A stretch of 51,048 nt of DNA from Methanobrevibacter sp. (lineage in GTDB: Archaea > Methanobacteriota > Methanobacteria > Methanobacteriales > Methanobacteriaceae), in the NCBI RefSeq assembly GCF_017432245.1, contig NZ_JAFRJO010000028.1:1-51048 (forward strand). Reading direction: 5' to 3'. The stretch's first letter is position 1. The number at the start of each line of letters is the position of its first letter. Shown one piece after another: positions 36,615 through 46,612 of the stretch. The notes beneath the pieces were generated by a model. That model did not search any database. It saw only the letters and a program-made list of their open reading frames with translations, and had not been told where the DNA came from. A program made the position numbers and the translations under genes.

Positions 36615-38057
36615 ATGAGCGAATATGTGCGATTTATACAAAGAATAGGTTTGGTGGGACTCACAAACATCCTAATCTCTCTCAGTAGCCTAATCTTTAT
36701 TCCAATCATTACAAAGTCATTCACCACCGCAGAATACGGTATGTGGGCACAGGTAAACACTACAATCGCACTTGTTCCAAATATTGCAAATCTTGGACTT
36801 CCATACACAATGGTAAGGTTCCTGTCTGCTGAAAAGGATAAGGAAAAGATCAAGGATTCATTCTATCCAATGATTAGCCTAACATTCATTTCCACATTGA
36901 TAATTTGTTCATTATTCCTAATCTTTGGAAACACAATTGCAAATGCACTATTCAATGGAAGCATGCAAGTATTGTACATAACTACTGCAATCTCATTCTT
37001 CGCATGCATGAACCTGATGCTAATAAGCTTCTTTAGAACATTCCAGAAAATGAAAAGATACTCATTATTCCTTGTTCTTCAAAGTTATATTGGTGTGTTT
37101 GTAAGCATTTACCTCACTTATGCAGGATATAATATTGAAACTGTTGTGCTTGGTCTTTTGACAGGTTATGTGGCAGTATTCATCATGATGGCATTCCTAA
37201 TTGTCAAGTATCTTGGAATTGGAATTGGAAAATGGTCTAACCTAAAGGAACAGCTTGCATTTGCTCTTCCTACAATACCAAGCAATGTGTCCAGTTGGGT
37301 TGTTGATTCAAGCGATAAGTATGTCATCGGAATCCTTATCGGATCAGTTGCAGTTGGATGCTACTCACCAGGATATGCATTAGGAAGCATACTATTAATG
37401 TTCCTTTCCCCATTTGCAGTTCTCCTACCTGCAGTCTTGCCTGAACATTATGAAAAGGGAGACATAGGGGAAGTGGATAAGTATCTCAGCTACTCAATGA
37501 AATACTATCTCTTGCTAACCGTTCCTGCTGCAGTTGGAATGAGTGTGCTTTCAAAGCCATTATTATACATAATCACAACTCCAGAAATTGCACTTGGAGG
37601 TTATATGGTAACTCCTTTCGTTTGCCTTGGAGCAATATTCATGGGAATGTATGGAATAACAAACAATATTCTCATCCTTGAAAAAAATACAATGATTCTT
37701 GGAAAGCTATGGATTGTTGTGGCTATTTCAAATATAGTCTTGAACTTATTGCTTGTTCCTTACCTAAACATCTTAGGAGCAGCCATTGCTACACTTATCT
37801 GCTACATATTGGCATTTGCAGTAACAGCAATTGCAAGCAAGAAAACCATGAGATTGCCATTCAACAGAAATGATCTTTTAAAAATCATTATTGCATCAGC
37901 TATTATGGGAATTGCAGTATATATGATGCATCCAATTGGAATTATTAATGTCTTGATATCCATTGCCACAGGAGTAATCATATACTTTGCAATCATCTTC
38001 ATTTTAAAGGCAGTGACAATAAAAGAAATTGCAATCTTTAAAGATTTGATTCATTAA
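36615..38057 (+). CDS. Wzx-like polysaccharide flippase
   Basis: A 480-residue membrane protein of the MATE/MVF superfamily (polysaccharide export). About 14 hydrophobic helices; the N-terminus FIQRIGLVGLTNILISLSSL and the FFRTFQKMKRYSLFLVLQSY segment are typical. Its ATG follows directly after the stop of the transferase gene, and the ribosome site lies inside that gene end (GTGAT), so translational coupling is certain by layout. It would move lipid-linked glycan across the membrane. Confidence 0.92.
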   Translation: MSEYVRFIQRIGLVGLTNILISLSSLIFIPIITKSFTTAEYGMWAQVNTTIALVPNIANLGLPYTMVRFLSAEKDKEKIKDSFYPMISLTFISTLIICSLFLIFGNTIANALFNGSMQVLYITTAISFFACMNLMLISFFRTFQKMKRYSLFLVLQSYIGVFVSIYLTYAGYNIETVVLGLLTGYVAVFIMMAFLIVKYLGIGIGKWSNLKEQLAFALPTIPSNVSSWVVDSSDKYVIGILIGSVAVGCYSPGYALGSILLMFLSPFAVLLPAVLPEHYEKGDIGEVDKYLSYSMKYYLLLTVPAAVGMSVLSKPLLYIITTPEIALGGYMVTPFVCLGAIFMGMYGITNNILILEKNTMILGKLWIVVAISNIVLNLLLVPYLNILGAAIATLICYILAFAVTAIASKKTMRLPFNRNDLLKIIIASAIMGIAVYMMHPIGIINVLISIATGVIIYFAIIFILKAVTIKEIAIFKDLIH

Positions 38058-38187
38058 ATTGAAGCTAAAATTAATTAAAATGAATGAACTTTTTTTGTGA
38101 AAAATAGTAATTGTGCAAAAATGAAAAATATGTAAAAATAGCAATTATATAAAAATAAATCATGAAAAAATTAAAAGATGATAACTA

Positions 38188-38694
38188 TTAATGAAACTTT
38201 CCTTCTTTTTTTAACTTTTCATAATGATCCTTATCTCTTGAAGAGAAGACCTTTGCAGGATGCCCACCAGCGATTGCATATTTTGGTATATCATTGACTA
38301 CAACACTTCCCGCTTGAATTATGGCACCTTCACCAATAGTTACCCCTGGAAGAACAATGACACGATTTCCTAACCATACATTGTCTTCAATAACTACATC
38401 CTTAGAGATGACAGTGCTATCATATGGAATAGCCTCACCTTCATAATTATGGCTATCTGTAATAATCATGCATTCTATGCCACTGTGAAAATTATCTCCA
38501 ATGATTACATTGGCTGTTCCTTGAATCTTCATTCCATTGAAATTCACATTGTTTCCAAGACTTGTTTTAGGAGTGATATATGAATAGGCATTGACAGTCA
38601 AATCATTCCCACATGATGCAGATACCCTTTTTACTCTAAAAGTGTAATATTTCCTTTTAATTGACTTAAAAACATTTAAAACTTTAGAAATCAT
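38188..38694 (-). CDS. Hexapeptide-repeat acyltransferase
   Basis: A 168-residue left-handed beta-helix protein. Hexapeptide repeats run from NVNFNGMKIQGTANVIIGDN to VVIEDNVWLGNRVIVLPGVT and GEGAIIQAGSVV, and end with AIAGGHPAKVF, the signature of the maltose/galactoside O-acetyltransferase group. SHNYEG carries the catalytic histidine region. It is convergent with the flippase and probably O- or N-acetylates a cell-surface sugar. It begins at ATG 38694 with GTGAT upstream. Substrate unknown. Confidence 0.88.
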   Translation of the reverse strand: MISKVLNVFKSIKRKYYTFRVKRVSASCGNDLTVNAYSYITPKTSLGNNVNFNGMKIQGTANVIIGDNFHSGIECMIITDSHNYEGEAIPYDSTVISKDVVIEDNVWLGNRVIVLPGVTIGEGAIIQAGSVVVNDIPKYAIAGGHPAKVFSSRDKDHYEKLKKEGKFH

Positions 38695-38814
38695 ATTTCA
38701 TCACAGCTTGAATCTATAGAAACAAAATAAATTTTGAAATTGAATAATTAATAATCTAATTTAAGTTAATTTAAAAAATGTGAAAATAAATAAAAAAAGT
38801 AAAAAATTAAAGTA

Positions 38815-40755
38815 TTATACTACAGAACAGTCTGCAGAATAATAGGATAATAATCTTGCTATCTTAGCAACAGTCAACTCATCAATTCTTCTTTGACCAC
38901 GAATCATTCTATTGAACAATTCATCTATAAAGAGGTCTTCATTGGTAAGAATTACATTTAAAATAGCCAAGTCATCATTAACAAAACCAATTAATGGCTC
39001 AATGTAAATTCCGCTAAATCCTTTATTATCCAAGAAAATAGCTAAATCTTCATTTAACTCTAAAGCTTTGCGTTTGATTTGACTATTGTTTACAAAATGA
39101 ATCTCTTCATTTCCAAATTCAAATCTTGTTTGGTTATCCTTGTAATCAGTTTGAAGCTCTAAAGTATTCTTCTTATCCATGTAATTTTGGATAGAAGCGG
39201 AATCATTTACCATAGCATCTGTTTCACTGTCAGATTTTACCTTATTCTTATAGTCTTTAGAGTCATATCTTTTGGATAAGATGGTATATACACCAGTAGG
39301 CCCAACAACCACATGGTTAATGATATCCTTGGATTGTGGCGGTTGAACTGCATAGAATACATAGAAATCATTTGGAAGTGCAAGCAATCTTTCACGAATG
39401 ATTCTTCCACGAGCGATATAATTATTGAAAGCATATCTTTTGTAAATACCGTAACTTAGAATGAGAACACCTATGGCAATAGCAATCAATACATACCATA
39501 TTTGGCTAATAAAGTAATAATATGCAGCTGAAACGACTAAAATGAATGCTCCAATCAACATGTATAAATCAGCATTGGTTTTCTTAGGTTCATAAGCCCT
39601 ATTTTGAGATTTCATTAGCTCAACTGTTTCTGGAGTGACCAATGCATCCTCTTCGCTTGCGGTTAAGTTTCCACGTTTAACGCTTTCTTCACCTTTTTTG
39701 ATTAAGCGTTTGACAGAACTTCCCTTATAAAATTCCTTATCCATACTTCTGATATATTCATCTTTAAGAACATCAGACAAGGCAGTGTAATACTTATAAC
39801 GAGCAAGCTTAAATGCTTCATACTCTTCAGGACTATCAAAGACCATTTCATTTTGAACTCTTGCAAATAGCTTTTGATCTTCTTCAGACAATTCCTGTCT
39901 AGCTAAAGACACTGGAGATTCAGGCATTTCATCTTCTGGAATGTCAGTGATTTCAACAAGCCTTGTTCCTCCACTTCCATATTCATCTTCATACTCATCT
40001 CTATAAGCAAATCCAGAAGCTATGTCTCTTGAAGTTTCCATATGCCTTCTTTCTGCATGTATAGGAATGATCTCATCAACATCTCCAAGTGTAGAGTCAT
40101 AAATTGAACCATAAGAAATCATTTCTTCCTCTTCATATGATTCTAATGTATCAGGCAATATCTCTTCAGTTTCATAATAATATTCCTCATCAGCATATCC
40201 TGCATCTTGAGCATTTAACTCAGCATGTATAGGAATGATTTCGTCAACATCAGAACTAGCATAGAGAGAATCATCTACATAATTAGCTTCCGCATGAATA
40301 GGAATAATCTCATCAACATCAGAACTAGCATAGAGAGAATCATCTACATAATTAGCTTCCATATGAATAGGAATAATCTCATCGATTTCATCATCAGCGA
40401 GCGGGGTTTCTGTGAGTGGGTTTTGTGTATAATAAGTTGAATAAGTGGTTTCGGTTGATGCAGAGTCCATATTGGAAACGTAATCTAATGAACCTCCACA
40501 GCTATTGCATTCAAATTCGTTAATATTGTCATTTTCAGTCAATTGATATTTCAATCCGCAATTAGTACAATAAACAAGTACTAAATCAGAAGGATTCTGC
40601 GAATCATAACCAGAGGAAACTTTTTCTTCATCGTTTGAGAAGCTATCCAATTCCTCTAGATTTCCAGAACAAACAGAACATTCAAATGCGTTAATATCAT
40701 CTTCGTCATCAAGTTGATATTTTTCACCACAGTTCTGACAAACTACCACTTTCAT
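38815..40755 (-). CDS. Zinc-ribbon, repeat and NERD-like domain membrane protein
   Basis: About 646 residues. Two CxxC...CxxC zinc ribbons (Cys6/9/26/29 and Cys63/66/83/86) are followed by an acidic region with DEIIPIHxE repeats at residues 125, 148, 171 and 227, a helical region (290-390), two transmembrane helices (about 395-437), and a C-terminal domain whose start (NHVVVGPTGVYTILSKRY) resembles the NERD nuclease-related domain. ATG 40755 follows AGGG; a longer TTG start at 40797 lacks a ribosome site. Architecture not recognised. Location in the cell and function unknown. Confidence 0.82.
   Translation of the reverse strand: MKVVVCQNCGEKYQLDDEDDINAFECSVCSGNLEELDSFSNDEEKVSSGYDSQNPSDLVLVYCTNCGLKYQLTENDNINEFECNSCGGSLDYVSNMDSASTETTYSTYYTQNPLTETPLADDEIDEIIPIHMEANYVDDSLYASSDVDEIIPIHAEANYVDDSLYASSDVDEIIPIHAELNAQDAGYADEEYYYETEEILPDTLESYEEEEMISYGSIYDSTLGDVDEIIPIHAERRHMETSRDIASGFAYRDEYEDEYGSGGTRLVEITDIPEDEMPESPVSLARQELSEEDQKLFARVQNEMVFDSPEEYEAFKLARYKYYTALSDVLKDEYIRSMDKEFYKGSSVKRLIKKGEESVKRGNLTASEEDALVTPETVELMKSQNRAYEPKKTNADLYMLIGAFILVVSAAYYYFISQIWYVLIAIAIGVLILSYGIYKRYAFNNYIARGRIIRERLLALPNDFYVFYAVQPPQSKDIINHVVVGPTGVYTILSKRYDSKDYKNKVKSDSETDAMVNDSASIQNYMDKKNTLELQTDYKDNQTRFEFGNEEIHFVNNSQIKRKALELNEDLAIFLDNKGFSGIYIEPLIGFVNDDLAILNVILTNEDLFIDELFNRMIRGQRRIDELTVAKIARLLSYYSADCSVV
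40250..40387 (-). repeat. 69-bp near-identical coding tandem repeat
   Basis: Two adjoining 69-bp copies (40250-40318 and 40319-40387) code the 23-residue unit ending in DEIIPIHxEANYVDDSLYASS. They differ at only a few bases. Single shorter copies of the DEIIPIHAE core occur further into the protein. Confidence 0.85.
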
Positions 40756-40955
40756 CTTATCCCTACTCAATCTGATTAATGATAAAAATCTTATCAAAAT
40801 ATAATCTAAAAAGTGATTAAAATTAGAAATTCATAAATCACTCTAATAAATCTATATTAATATATAATTTATAATTTATTAGATTTAAACATTATGTATT
40901 TATTGAATTTATTTGATTAATTTATTTAATTGAAAATAAAAAGAATTTAAAAAAA

Positions 40956-42170
40956 TTAGAGAAATCTCTTATAGATTTCTAAAATTTGACTATTAATTAT
41001 GTCCCAATTATATTTCTCTTTTATTAGTTTCTTGCCGTTTTCAGCAAAAATGAGAGACATTTCCTCATCGAATAAGATTTTTTCAATAGCTTGTCTTAAA
41101 GAGTCCTTATTGTCTTCACAAGCGAGACCTACATTTCCATCCACCCAATCGTGAATATGATTATTTTTAGTCAATACCAAAGGTTTGGAACATGCCATTG
41201 CCTCAAGACCACTTGTTGTAAATGATTCATATTTGGAAGGCATGACAAATAGGTCACAATCAACTAAAGCCTCTTGCTTTTCCTCCTTATACAATGGACC
41301 AGTGATAATGACATTTTCTTCAAGAGAGTATTCTTTAATCTTTTCTTCCAGTTTAACTAAATATCCATCATCAGGACCTACAATAGCTAACTTAATGCAA
41401 GAACTATCAATATCCTCTAAAATGTTTTCTTCATCATTTTCTTCATCATTCTGATTAATCAAATCATTAAAGGCATCTATCAATAGATCAAGCCCTTTTA
41501 TTTCATGGATTCTTCCAACAAAAAGAATTAACTTATCATTTTCATCAATATTGAATTTAGAGCGGAATTTTCCAAAAGATGGAAGGTTCTCATACTCTTC
41601 CAAATTGATTCCAAGAGGAACAATTTCTATTTTATCCTCATCAACACCCATTTTCAAATATTGTTCCTTTTCAACTTCTGTAAGAGCAAATACACATGAT
41701 GCATTGTGAAGCATCTTAAAGCCAAAGACTTTATCAAAAAGATTCTTTAACCCTTCCTTTTGGAAAAATGGAAGAACAGAACCGTGGGCCTGTACAATGT
41801 ATGGAATATTGTTTTTCCTTGCAAAATAGCTTGCAATAATGGCTAAGGTTTGTCTATGCTCATGAATATGCACAATTTCATAGTCTTTAATGTCTTTTCT
41901 AATCTTAAATGGGGCTGTCAAAGGAGTGTCTAACATGGTTTTAAGCTTAAATCTGTTAGATAGGTTTCTGAAATAATCAACTTTGATTCCATCTACATCA
42001 ACATCATAACGACCTTTTGGGAATTTTAATCTTTCCTTACATGAGTCTGAGCTGATAACCTTCACGTCATTATCCTTGCTTTGATTGGATGCAATTTGAT
42101 AGCTTGCATTAACCACTCCTCCTGCAGACAAGCAAGGATAAAAGAAATGTGCAACATGTAAAATTTTCAT
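40956..42170 (-). CDS. Glycosyltransferase, GT4 family
   Basis: About 404 residues with the GT-B fold. MKILHVAHFFYPCLSAGGV is the typical N-terminal loop, HIHEHRQTLAI is at the acceptor site, LFVGRIHEIKGLDLLIDAF and VMPSKYESFTTSGLEAMACS (with the E-x7-E motif) are donor-site features. Start at ATG 42170 is preferred as GGTGA lies five bases upstream; an earlier ATG at 42182 would include it. It probably adds a sugar to a cell-wall or lipid-linked glycan. Donor not predictable. Confidence 0.9.
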   Translation of the reverse strand: MKILHVAHFFYPCLSAGGVVNASYQIASNQSKDNDVKVISSDSCKERLKFPKGRYDVDVDGIKVDYFRNLSNRFKLKTMLDTPLTAPFKIRKDIKDYEIVHIHEHRQTLAIIASYFARKNNIPYIVQAHGSVLPFFQKEGLKNLFDKVFGFKMLHNASCVFALTEVEKEQYLKMGVDEDKIEIVPLGINLEEYENLPSFGKFRSKFNIDENDKLILFVGRIHEIKGLDLLIDAFNDLINQNDEENDEENILEDIDSSCIKLAIVGPDDGYLVKLEEKIKEYSLEENVIITGPLYKEEKQEALVDCDLFVMPSKYESFTTSGLEAMACSKPLVLTKNNHIHDWVDGNVGLACEDNKDSLRQAIEKILFDEEMSLIFAENGKKLIKEKYNWDIINSQILEIYKRFL

Positions 42171-42216
42171 AAAATTCACCATCTTAAAATTTATGATTAA
42201 AACATTAAATCATATT

Positions 42217-43932
42217 TTAATTAATCCTCTCGTATAAATATAAACCTTCTTTTTGATAAATAATAGTGTAATTTGATAGATTGAAATTGTCATCAGATAT
42301 GTAATAAGTGATATTGCTTGACTCCAAATAATCCAATTGATCATCTGTAATTGGAATTGTATACTTCTTTAGGAACCAATTGTAAGACCTTTGATGGAAT
42401 ACAGCAACATCCTTTGACATATAATCAGAATCATATTCAGTTAAATAATCTGCAATTACCTTATTCTTATTGAAATCCTCATTATAATTAACTGTAGAAG
42501 TGAATGTAAATGCAGAGAATATGCAAAATAGAATCAGGATTATTGGAATAACCTTTAAAATATTCTGTTTTTTAAACTCAAAGAACTCCAATTTCCTAGA
42601 CAAATCCAAAATCTCATTTAAGGCATAGATTACAAAATAAATGAAAGCAGGAAATACGGTTATGATGTATCTATTCACCTTAATATTCAAGAATGTGAAG
42701 AAGATGAAGTAAACCAATAACCATGCCAACATAAGCATATCTGTTGAATATAACTCCCTATCAATGCCAATTTTCCTGAAAAATGAAAACAGAATAACCA
42801 AATCAATTAATATGATAGTGATTGTGATAAGTGAATTTATCTTAAAGCATAGAATTGAAATTGCTAAGAGCACAATAAATAAAATACCTACATGATACTT
42901 GTATTTAGACTCTTCTTTTTTCTTAGCGTTAATCAATTTATATCCAAAATACAAAATTCCAATGGCAAATAGTCCAATCAAGAAAAATGACATTGGATTT
43001 GAACCGTTTAATACTGGAATTACATTATCAAAGCTTACATAATCTGAGTATAGGAAATTCGGAAAGTCATGAAGATAAAAGAATGTATCTGTTGTATATG
43101 CATTATCAATCACTTCCCCTTTAGAACCTGAGGCAAATGTAGAACTTTGTGTTAAGAATGACAAATTAGATCCATATGCTAAAATTGTGGCTGAAAAGAG
43201 CACGACTAAAACGAAAGCTATTGCACATGCTTTTAAAATATTCCTAAATTCCTCGCTTTTTATGTAGGATTTAAGTTTTCTAGAAAATTCTTTCCCATCC
43301 CCAATCAATAAATCCAAATTTGTGAAAAAATCATGCTTGGAAAGGTAATACAAAAGTATCAAAGGGAGTAAAAATAATGCAGTGTAACGTGTGAAAACAG
43401 CTAAAACAAAGAATGGAATAGCTATCATATAATACTTTGAATCCTTATCAACTGCAAGAATTGTAAAAATGATTGCCCATATGGATAAAGCGACTGCAGG
43501 AACATCCAATGTCCCATTTGCCCACCAAAGCAAAGTAAGGGAAAAACTACCAAAAAGAAATGCACCGCAAAGGCTTAATAAGGAACTGAACTTATTCTTC
43601 AAAAGCACGTAAATGCCTAAATTTGCAAATATGCAAAAGATTCCAGTTATTAAATAAAGAGCGGCTTCAGATAAAAATCCTAATTTGAATAGAATAGCTG
43701 TTAAAATACAAATGACTGGAGATAAGTACAGATATAGGATACTTGATTCATAACCTGCAAAAACAAGAGAATTGGACAAATAAATAAAAACGTCTGAACA
43801 GTAAATTCCTAAAACCAGATTGAAATTTATTAGGGCATAAGTTATGAGAATGCTAAAAATTGTTAAAATGAATAGATAGAAAAAATCATTCTTAGAGACA
43901 TTTAAATCATCAAAAAATTTTTTAAACATCAT
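42217..43932 (-). CDS. GT39-like membrane glycosyltransferase
   Basis: A 571-residue polytopic protein with a dozen or so hydrophobic helices and an extracytoplasmic C-terminal domain. ALINFNLVLGIYCSDVF includes the early acidic residue expected in the first loop, and ALSIWAIIFTILAVDKDSKY with FFVLAVFTRYTALFLLPLIL are typical of ArnT/PMT-like lipid-linked sugar transferases. It would use a polyprenyl-phosphate sugar. It lies between two GT genes on the minus strand. The exact substrate is unknown. Confidence 0.85.
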   Translation of the reverse strand: MMFKKFFDDLNVSKNDFFYLFILTIFSILITYALINFNLVLGIYCSDVFIYLSNSLVFAGYESSILYLYLSPVICILTAILFKLGFLSEAALYLITGIFCIFANLGIYVLLKNKFSSLLSLCGAFLFGSFSLTLLWWANGTLDVPAVALSIWAIIFTILAVDKDSKYYMIAIPFFVLAVFTRYTALFLLPLILLYYLSKHDFFTNLDLLIGDGKEFSRKLKSYIKSEEFRNILKACAIAFVLVVLFSATILAYGSNLSFLTQSSTFASGSKGEVIDNAYTTDTFFYLHDFPNFLYSDYVSFDNVIPVLNGSNPMSFFLIGLFAIGILYFGYKLINAKKKEESKYKYHVGILFIVLLAISILCFKINSLITITIILIDLVILFSFFRKIGIDRELYSTDMLMLAWLLVYFIFFTFLNIKVNRYIITVFPAFIYFVIYALNEILDLSRKLEFFEFKKQNILKVIPIILILFCIFSAFTFTSTVNYNEDFNKNKVIADYLTEYDSDYMSKDVAVFHQRSYNWFLKKYTIPITDDQLDYLESSNITYYISDDNFNLSNYTIIYQKEGLYLYERIN

Positions 43933-43994
43933 AATTTCACTATCCTAATAATTTCATTTAAATTTTAACAATTTATTCAACATGATTTAAAAAA

Positions 43995-44867
43995 CTATAA
44001 AAAACTAAAAATATTAAAAGATCCCACTACAAATGCTATAAAACTGATTAGCATAGCTATCTTTAGATTTTTAGAAACTTTTGCACATGTCTCTTCAGGG
44101 GGGTTCAACTTTAAGCTATAAGCGCTATACAAGAATATGATTATAGGTATAATCATTATAATCATATACCCAAGATTAAAAATTTTGAAAATGTAAAGAA
44201 TAGGACACATTAAAGTTGTTACAACAATCAAAATTATTGATATGATTGAAGAGATCTTTTTACCATATAAAATAGGAAAAGTTCTTGCTCCTTCCTGTTT
44301 ATCTCCCTCAATATCTTCCATGTCCTTTACTATTTCACGTGCTAATGTCATGAACATTGCAAATAATCCTAAATAAATTGAGATGAATAAAATCTTTAAT
44401 GAACTTGTAGCGCATGCTATTACAACACCTGCGATTACAAAACAGAACCCTGTTAAAGTAGCTACAGTGAGATTTCCAATGAGTGGCATGGCCTTTAAGT
44501 TTCTTGCATAAAGATACATTATGATTGCAGCAGGAATGACAATTACAGAAGGCCAAATTGAATTTACCAAATAACTGTCTACAAAACTTAAAACAATGCC
44601 TATTCCAAAGAGAACAAAAGCATAATTTCTTGCATTTTCAAGACTGATTCTTCCTGATGGAATAGGGCGATTAGGCTTGTTGATTTCATCTATCTTCACA
44701 TCAAAAACATCATTTATAGTGTTTCCTGCACCAGTACATATGAAAACAATCAACGCACAGATGATTATAGGCAAAGCATAATAATGCCCAACAAACATCA
44801 TCAAGATTACAGCAATAGCTGCCATAACTGCATTTCCTAGACGGATAATTTCTAAATAAGCATTCAT
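43995..44867 (-). CDS. Digeranylgeranylglyceryl phosphate synthase-like UbiA prenyltransferase
   Basis: A 290-residue UbiA-family protein with about eight helices. Both aspartate motifs are present, NDVFDVKIDEINKPNRPIP and DMEDIEGDKQEGARTFPI. The archaeal (S)-2,3-di-O-geranylgeranylglyceryl phosphate synthase of this size adds the second geranylgeranyl chain to the membrane lipid precursor. GAGGA precedes the ATG. It sits between glycosyltransferase genes, away from other lipid genes, so independent expression is likely. Confidence 0.9.
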   Translation of the reverse strand: MNAYLEIIRLGNAVMAAIAVILMMFVGHYYALPIIICALIVFICTGAGNTINDVFDVKIDEINKPNRPIPSGRISLENARNYAFVLFGIGIVLSFVDSYLVNSIWPSVIVIPAAIIMYLYARNLKAMPLIGNLTVATLTGFCFVIAGVVIACATSSLKILFISIYLGLFAMFMTLAREIVKDMEDIEGDKQEGARTFPILYGKKISSIISIILIVVTTLMCPILYIFKIFNLGYMIIMIIPIIIFLYSAYSLKLNPPEETCAKVSKNLKIAMLISFIAFVVGSFNIFSFL

Positions 44868-45008
44868 TTTAGTTCCTCAATTTTTATTTCCATATTTATC
44901 TTCTAAATAAATTTATATTTTATAAGTATAAATCTTTTATTTTTTTAATATTAAAATTATTAATTTTAAAACTGTTAATCTTATAAGAATTAATATAAAA
45001 TTGCTATT

Positions 45009-46364
45009 TTATAATTCATTCAATAAATCAGCAAATTTCTTAGCCATATTTTCCATGGAATAATCTTCAATATTTATATCTGATCTTAATTCAACAGTTC
45101 CCTTTTCAATAAATTCATTATAAATGTCCAATAATGCTACTTTAGTTGATTCTAAATTTGAAACATGATATCCTACCTTAGTTTCCTCAATCAAATCTTT
45201 TAAGGAACCATCTTTATATCCAATTGATAAAACAGGTTTCTTCAATGCAAAATATTCATAAATCTTTCCTGGAATAAACATCTTTTCCTTTTCATTATCC
45301 CAAGATATCAAGAGGAGAACATCACTATCCAATTGCTTTTTCAATACTTCCTCGTGAGCTATTTTGCCGCCAATATGAAGAATATCCAAAAGACCATAAC
45401 GTTTAGCTATTTCTTCCAAATCTGTGCTGTCACCATAAAATTCAATTGAAATCTTAGATGAATCCAATTTATTCTCATCTTCCAATTGGCGAATAGCTTC
45501 AAATAAATAGCTTGGGTCTCTTTTACCACCATATAATGATCCTGCATAAATAAACTTCAATTTTTCTGAAAAGCCAGTGGAAAAATCATCCTTTTTAGAA
45601 ATTAAGTCCTCTAAAAACTTAAAGTCATCCTTGTCATAGCCTGATAAAATTGGAACTATTTTACTCATTGGATGCAAAGTGGACAATGTCTCCGCAGCTA
45701 AATCGGTAGTGGTTGTTAAAGCATCAGCATTTTCAAATGTCTTCAATTCCAATCTTTTTTCAAAATAATTTCTTATGAAAGTATGTGAAACATATGGATT
45801 TAAATTCCAAAGGTCCCTTAAGTCTGCTATCCAAGGAATATCCTGATGCTCCTTTAAATCCTTTGCAATTATATGGCAGGTTATAGGCCAGGAAGAACTT
45901 ATGATAGCATCAATCTCTTCCTCATCCATAATGTTAGAAGCTTCTTTGAAAGCAGATTCGTGCCAGTATTTCATCCCATCAGGATATGCAAATATTTCAC
46001 CAGCAATTGAAATGGCTTTTGAAGCAATTGGATTTGAAAATGATGAGGAGTCCTTTAACTTTTCATCATTAAATTCTATAGACTCTTTAGAATCATTAAA
46101 ATCATTGAAATTAGAATTATTGGAATCAATTGATTTAGATTTCTTAAATTTATTGGAGAAATGACTGAACATATCCTCATATTCAGTGTAAATTATTCTG
46201 CAATCCAAATCATCGTTTTCCTTCGGAATGAAACCTAAATCAGGAACAATGACTATAGGTTCCCATCCAAATTGAGGCAAATATTTTGCAAGTGCCCTTA
46301 AACGCTTTGAAGCAATTTCATTTACCTGATTAAAATAAAATGCTATTAAAATCACTTTTTTCAT
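45009..46364 (-). CDS. Glycosyltransferase, GT4-like
   Basis: A 451-residue protein. MKKVILIAFYFNQVNEIASK is the N-terminal sugar-transferase loop, with an asparagine/serine-rich insert near residue 80-100. LKFIYAGSLYGGKRDPSYLF and MFIPGKIYEYFALKKPVLSI are donor-site features. The low-complexity stretch (SNNSNFNDFNDSKESIEFND) is probably surface loop. GGTGG precedes the ATG. It is divergent from ino1. It belongs with the surface-glycan genes, substrate unknown. Confidence 0.88.
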   Translation of the reverse strand: MKKVILIAFYFNQVNEIASKRLRALAKYLPQFGWEPIVIVPDLGFIPKENDDLDCRIIYTEYEDMFSHFSNKFKKSKSIDSNNSNFNDFNDSKESIEFNDEKLKDSSSFSNPIASKAISIAGEIFAYPDGMKYWHESAFKEASNIMDEEEIDAIISSSWPITCHIIAKDLKEHQDIPWIADLRDLWNLNPYVSHTFIRNYFEKRLELKTFENADALTTTTDLAAETLSTLHPMSKIVPILSGYDKDDFKFLEDLISKKDDFSTGFSEKLKFIYAGSLYGGKRDPSYLFEAIRQLEDENKLDSSKISIEFYGDSTDLEEIAKRYGLLDILHIGGKIAHEEVLKKQLDSDVLLLISWDNEKEKMFIPGKIYEYFALKKPVLSIGYKDGSLKDLIEETKVGYHVSNLESTKVALLDIYNEFIEKGTVELRSDINIEDYSMENMAKKFADLLNEL

Positions 46365-46612
46365 TTAACCACCGAATAAAAAATTAAAATCCAAATCAAA
46401 TATGATGATATGAAGGACTATTTTTTGAAAATTCATCAATTTTTGAAAAGATTTATATAAATAAATGATAATATATTAAAGTAATATGATTTATATTTAT
46501 TTTTATTCAATAATGTTTATATAAATTTTTAAAAAAATCAAAATATACTTTATTTAAGCAATAACAAATTGAAAAATCAAAAAATTAGAATTATTTTATT
46601 ACTGGTGAAAAT

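Noticed and set aside
40225-40440. Open frame on the plus strand with internal repeats
   Set aside because: It lies antisense to the zinc-ribbon/NERD-like gene; its repeats are just the complement of the coding repeats, and it has no ribosome site.
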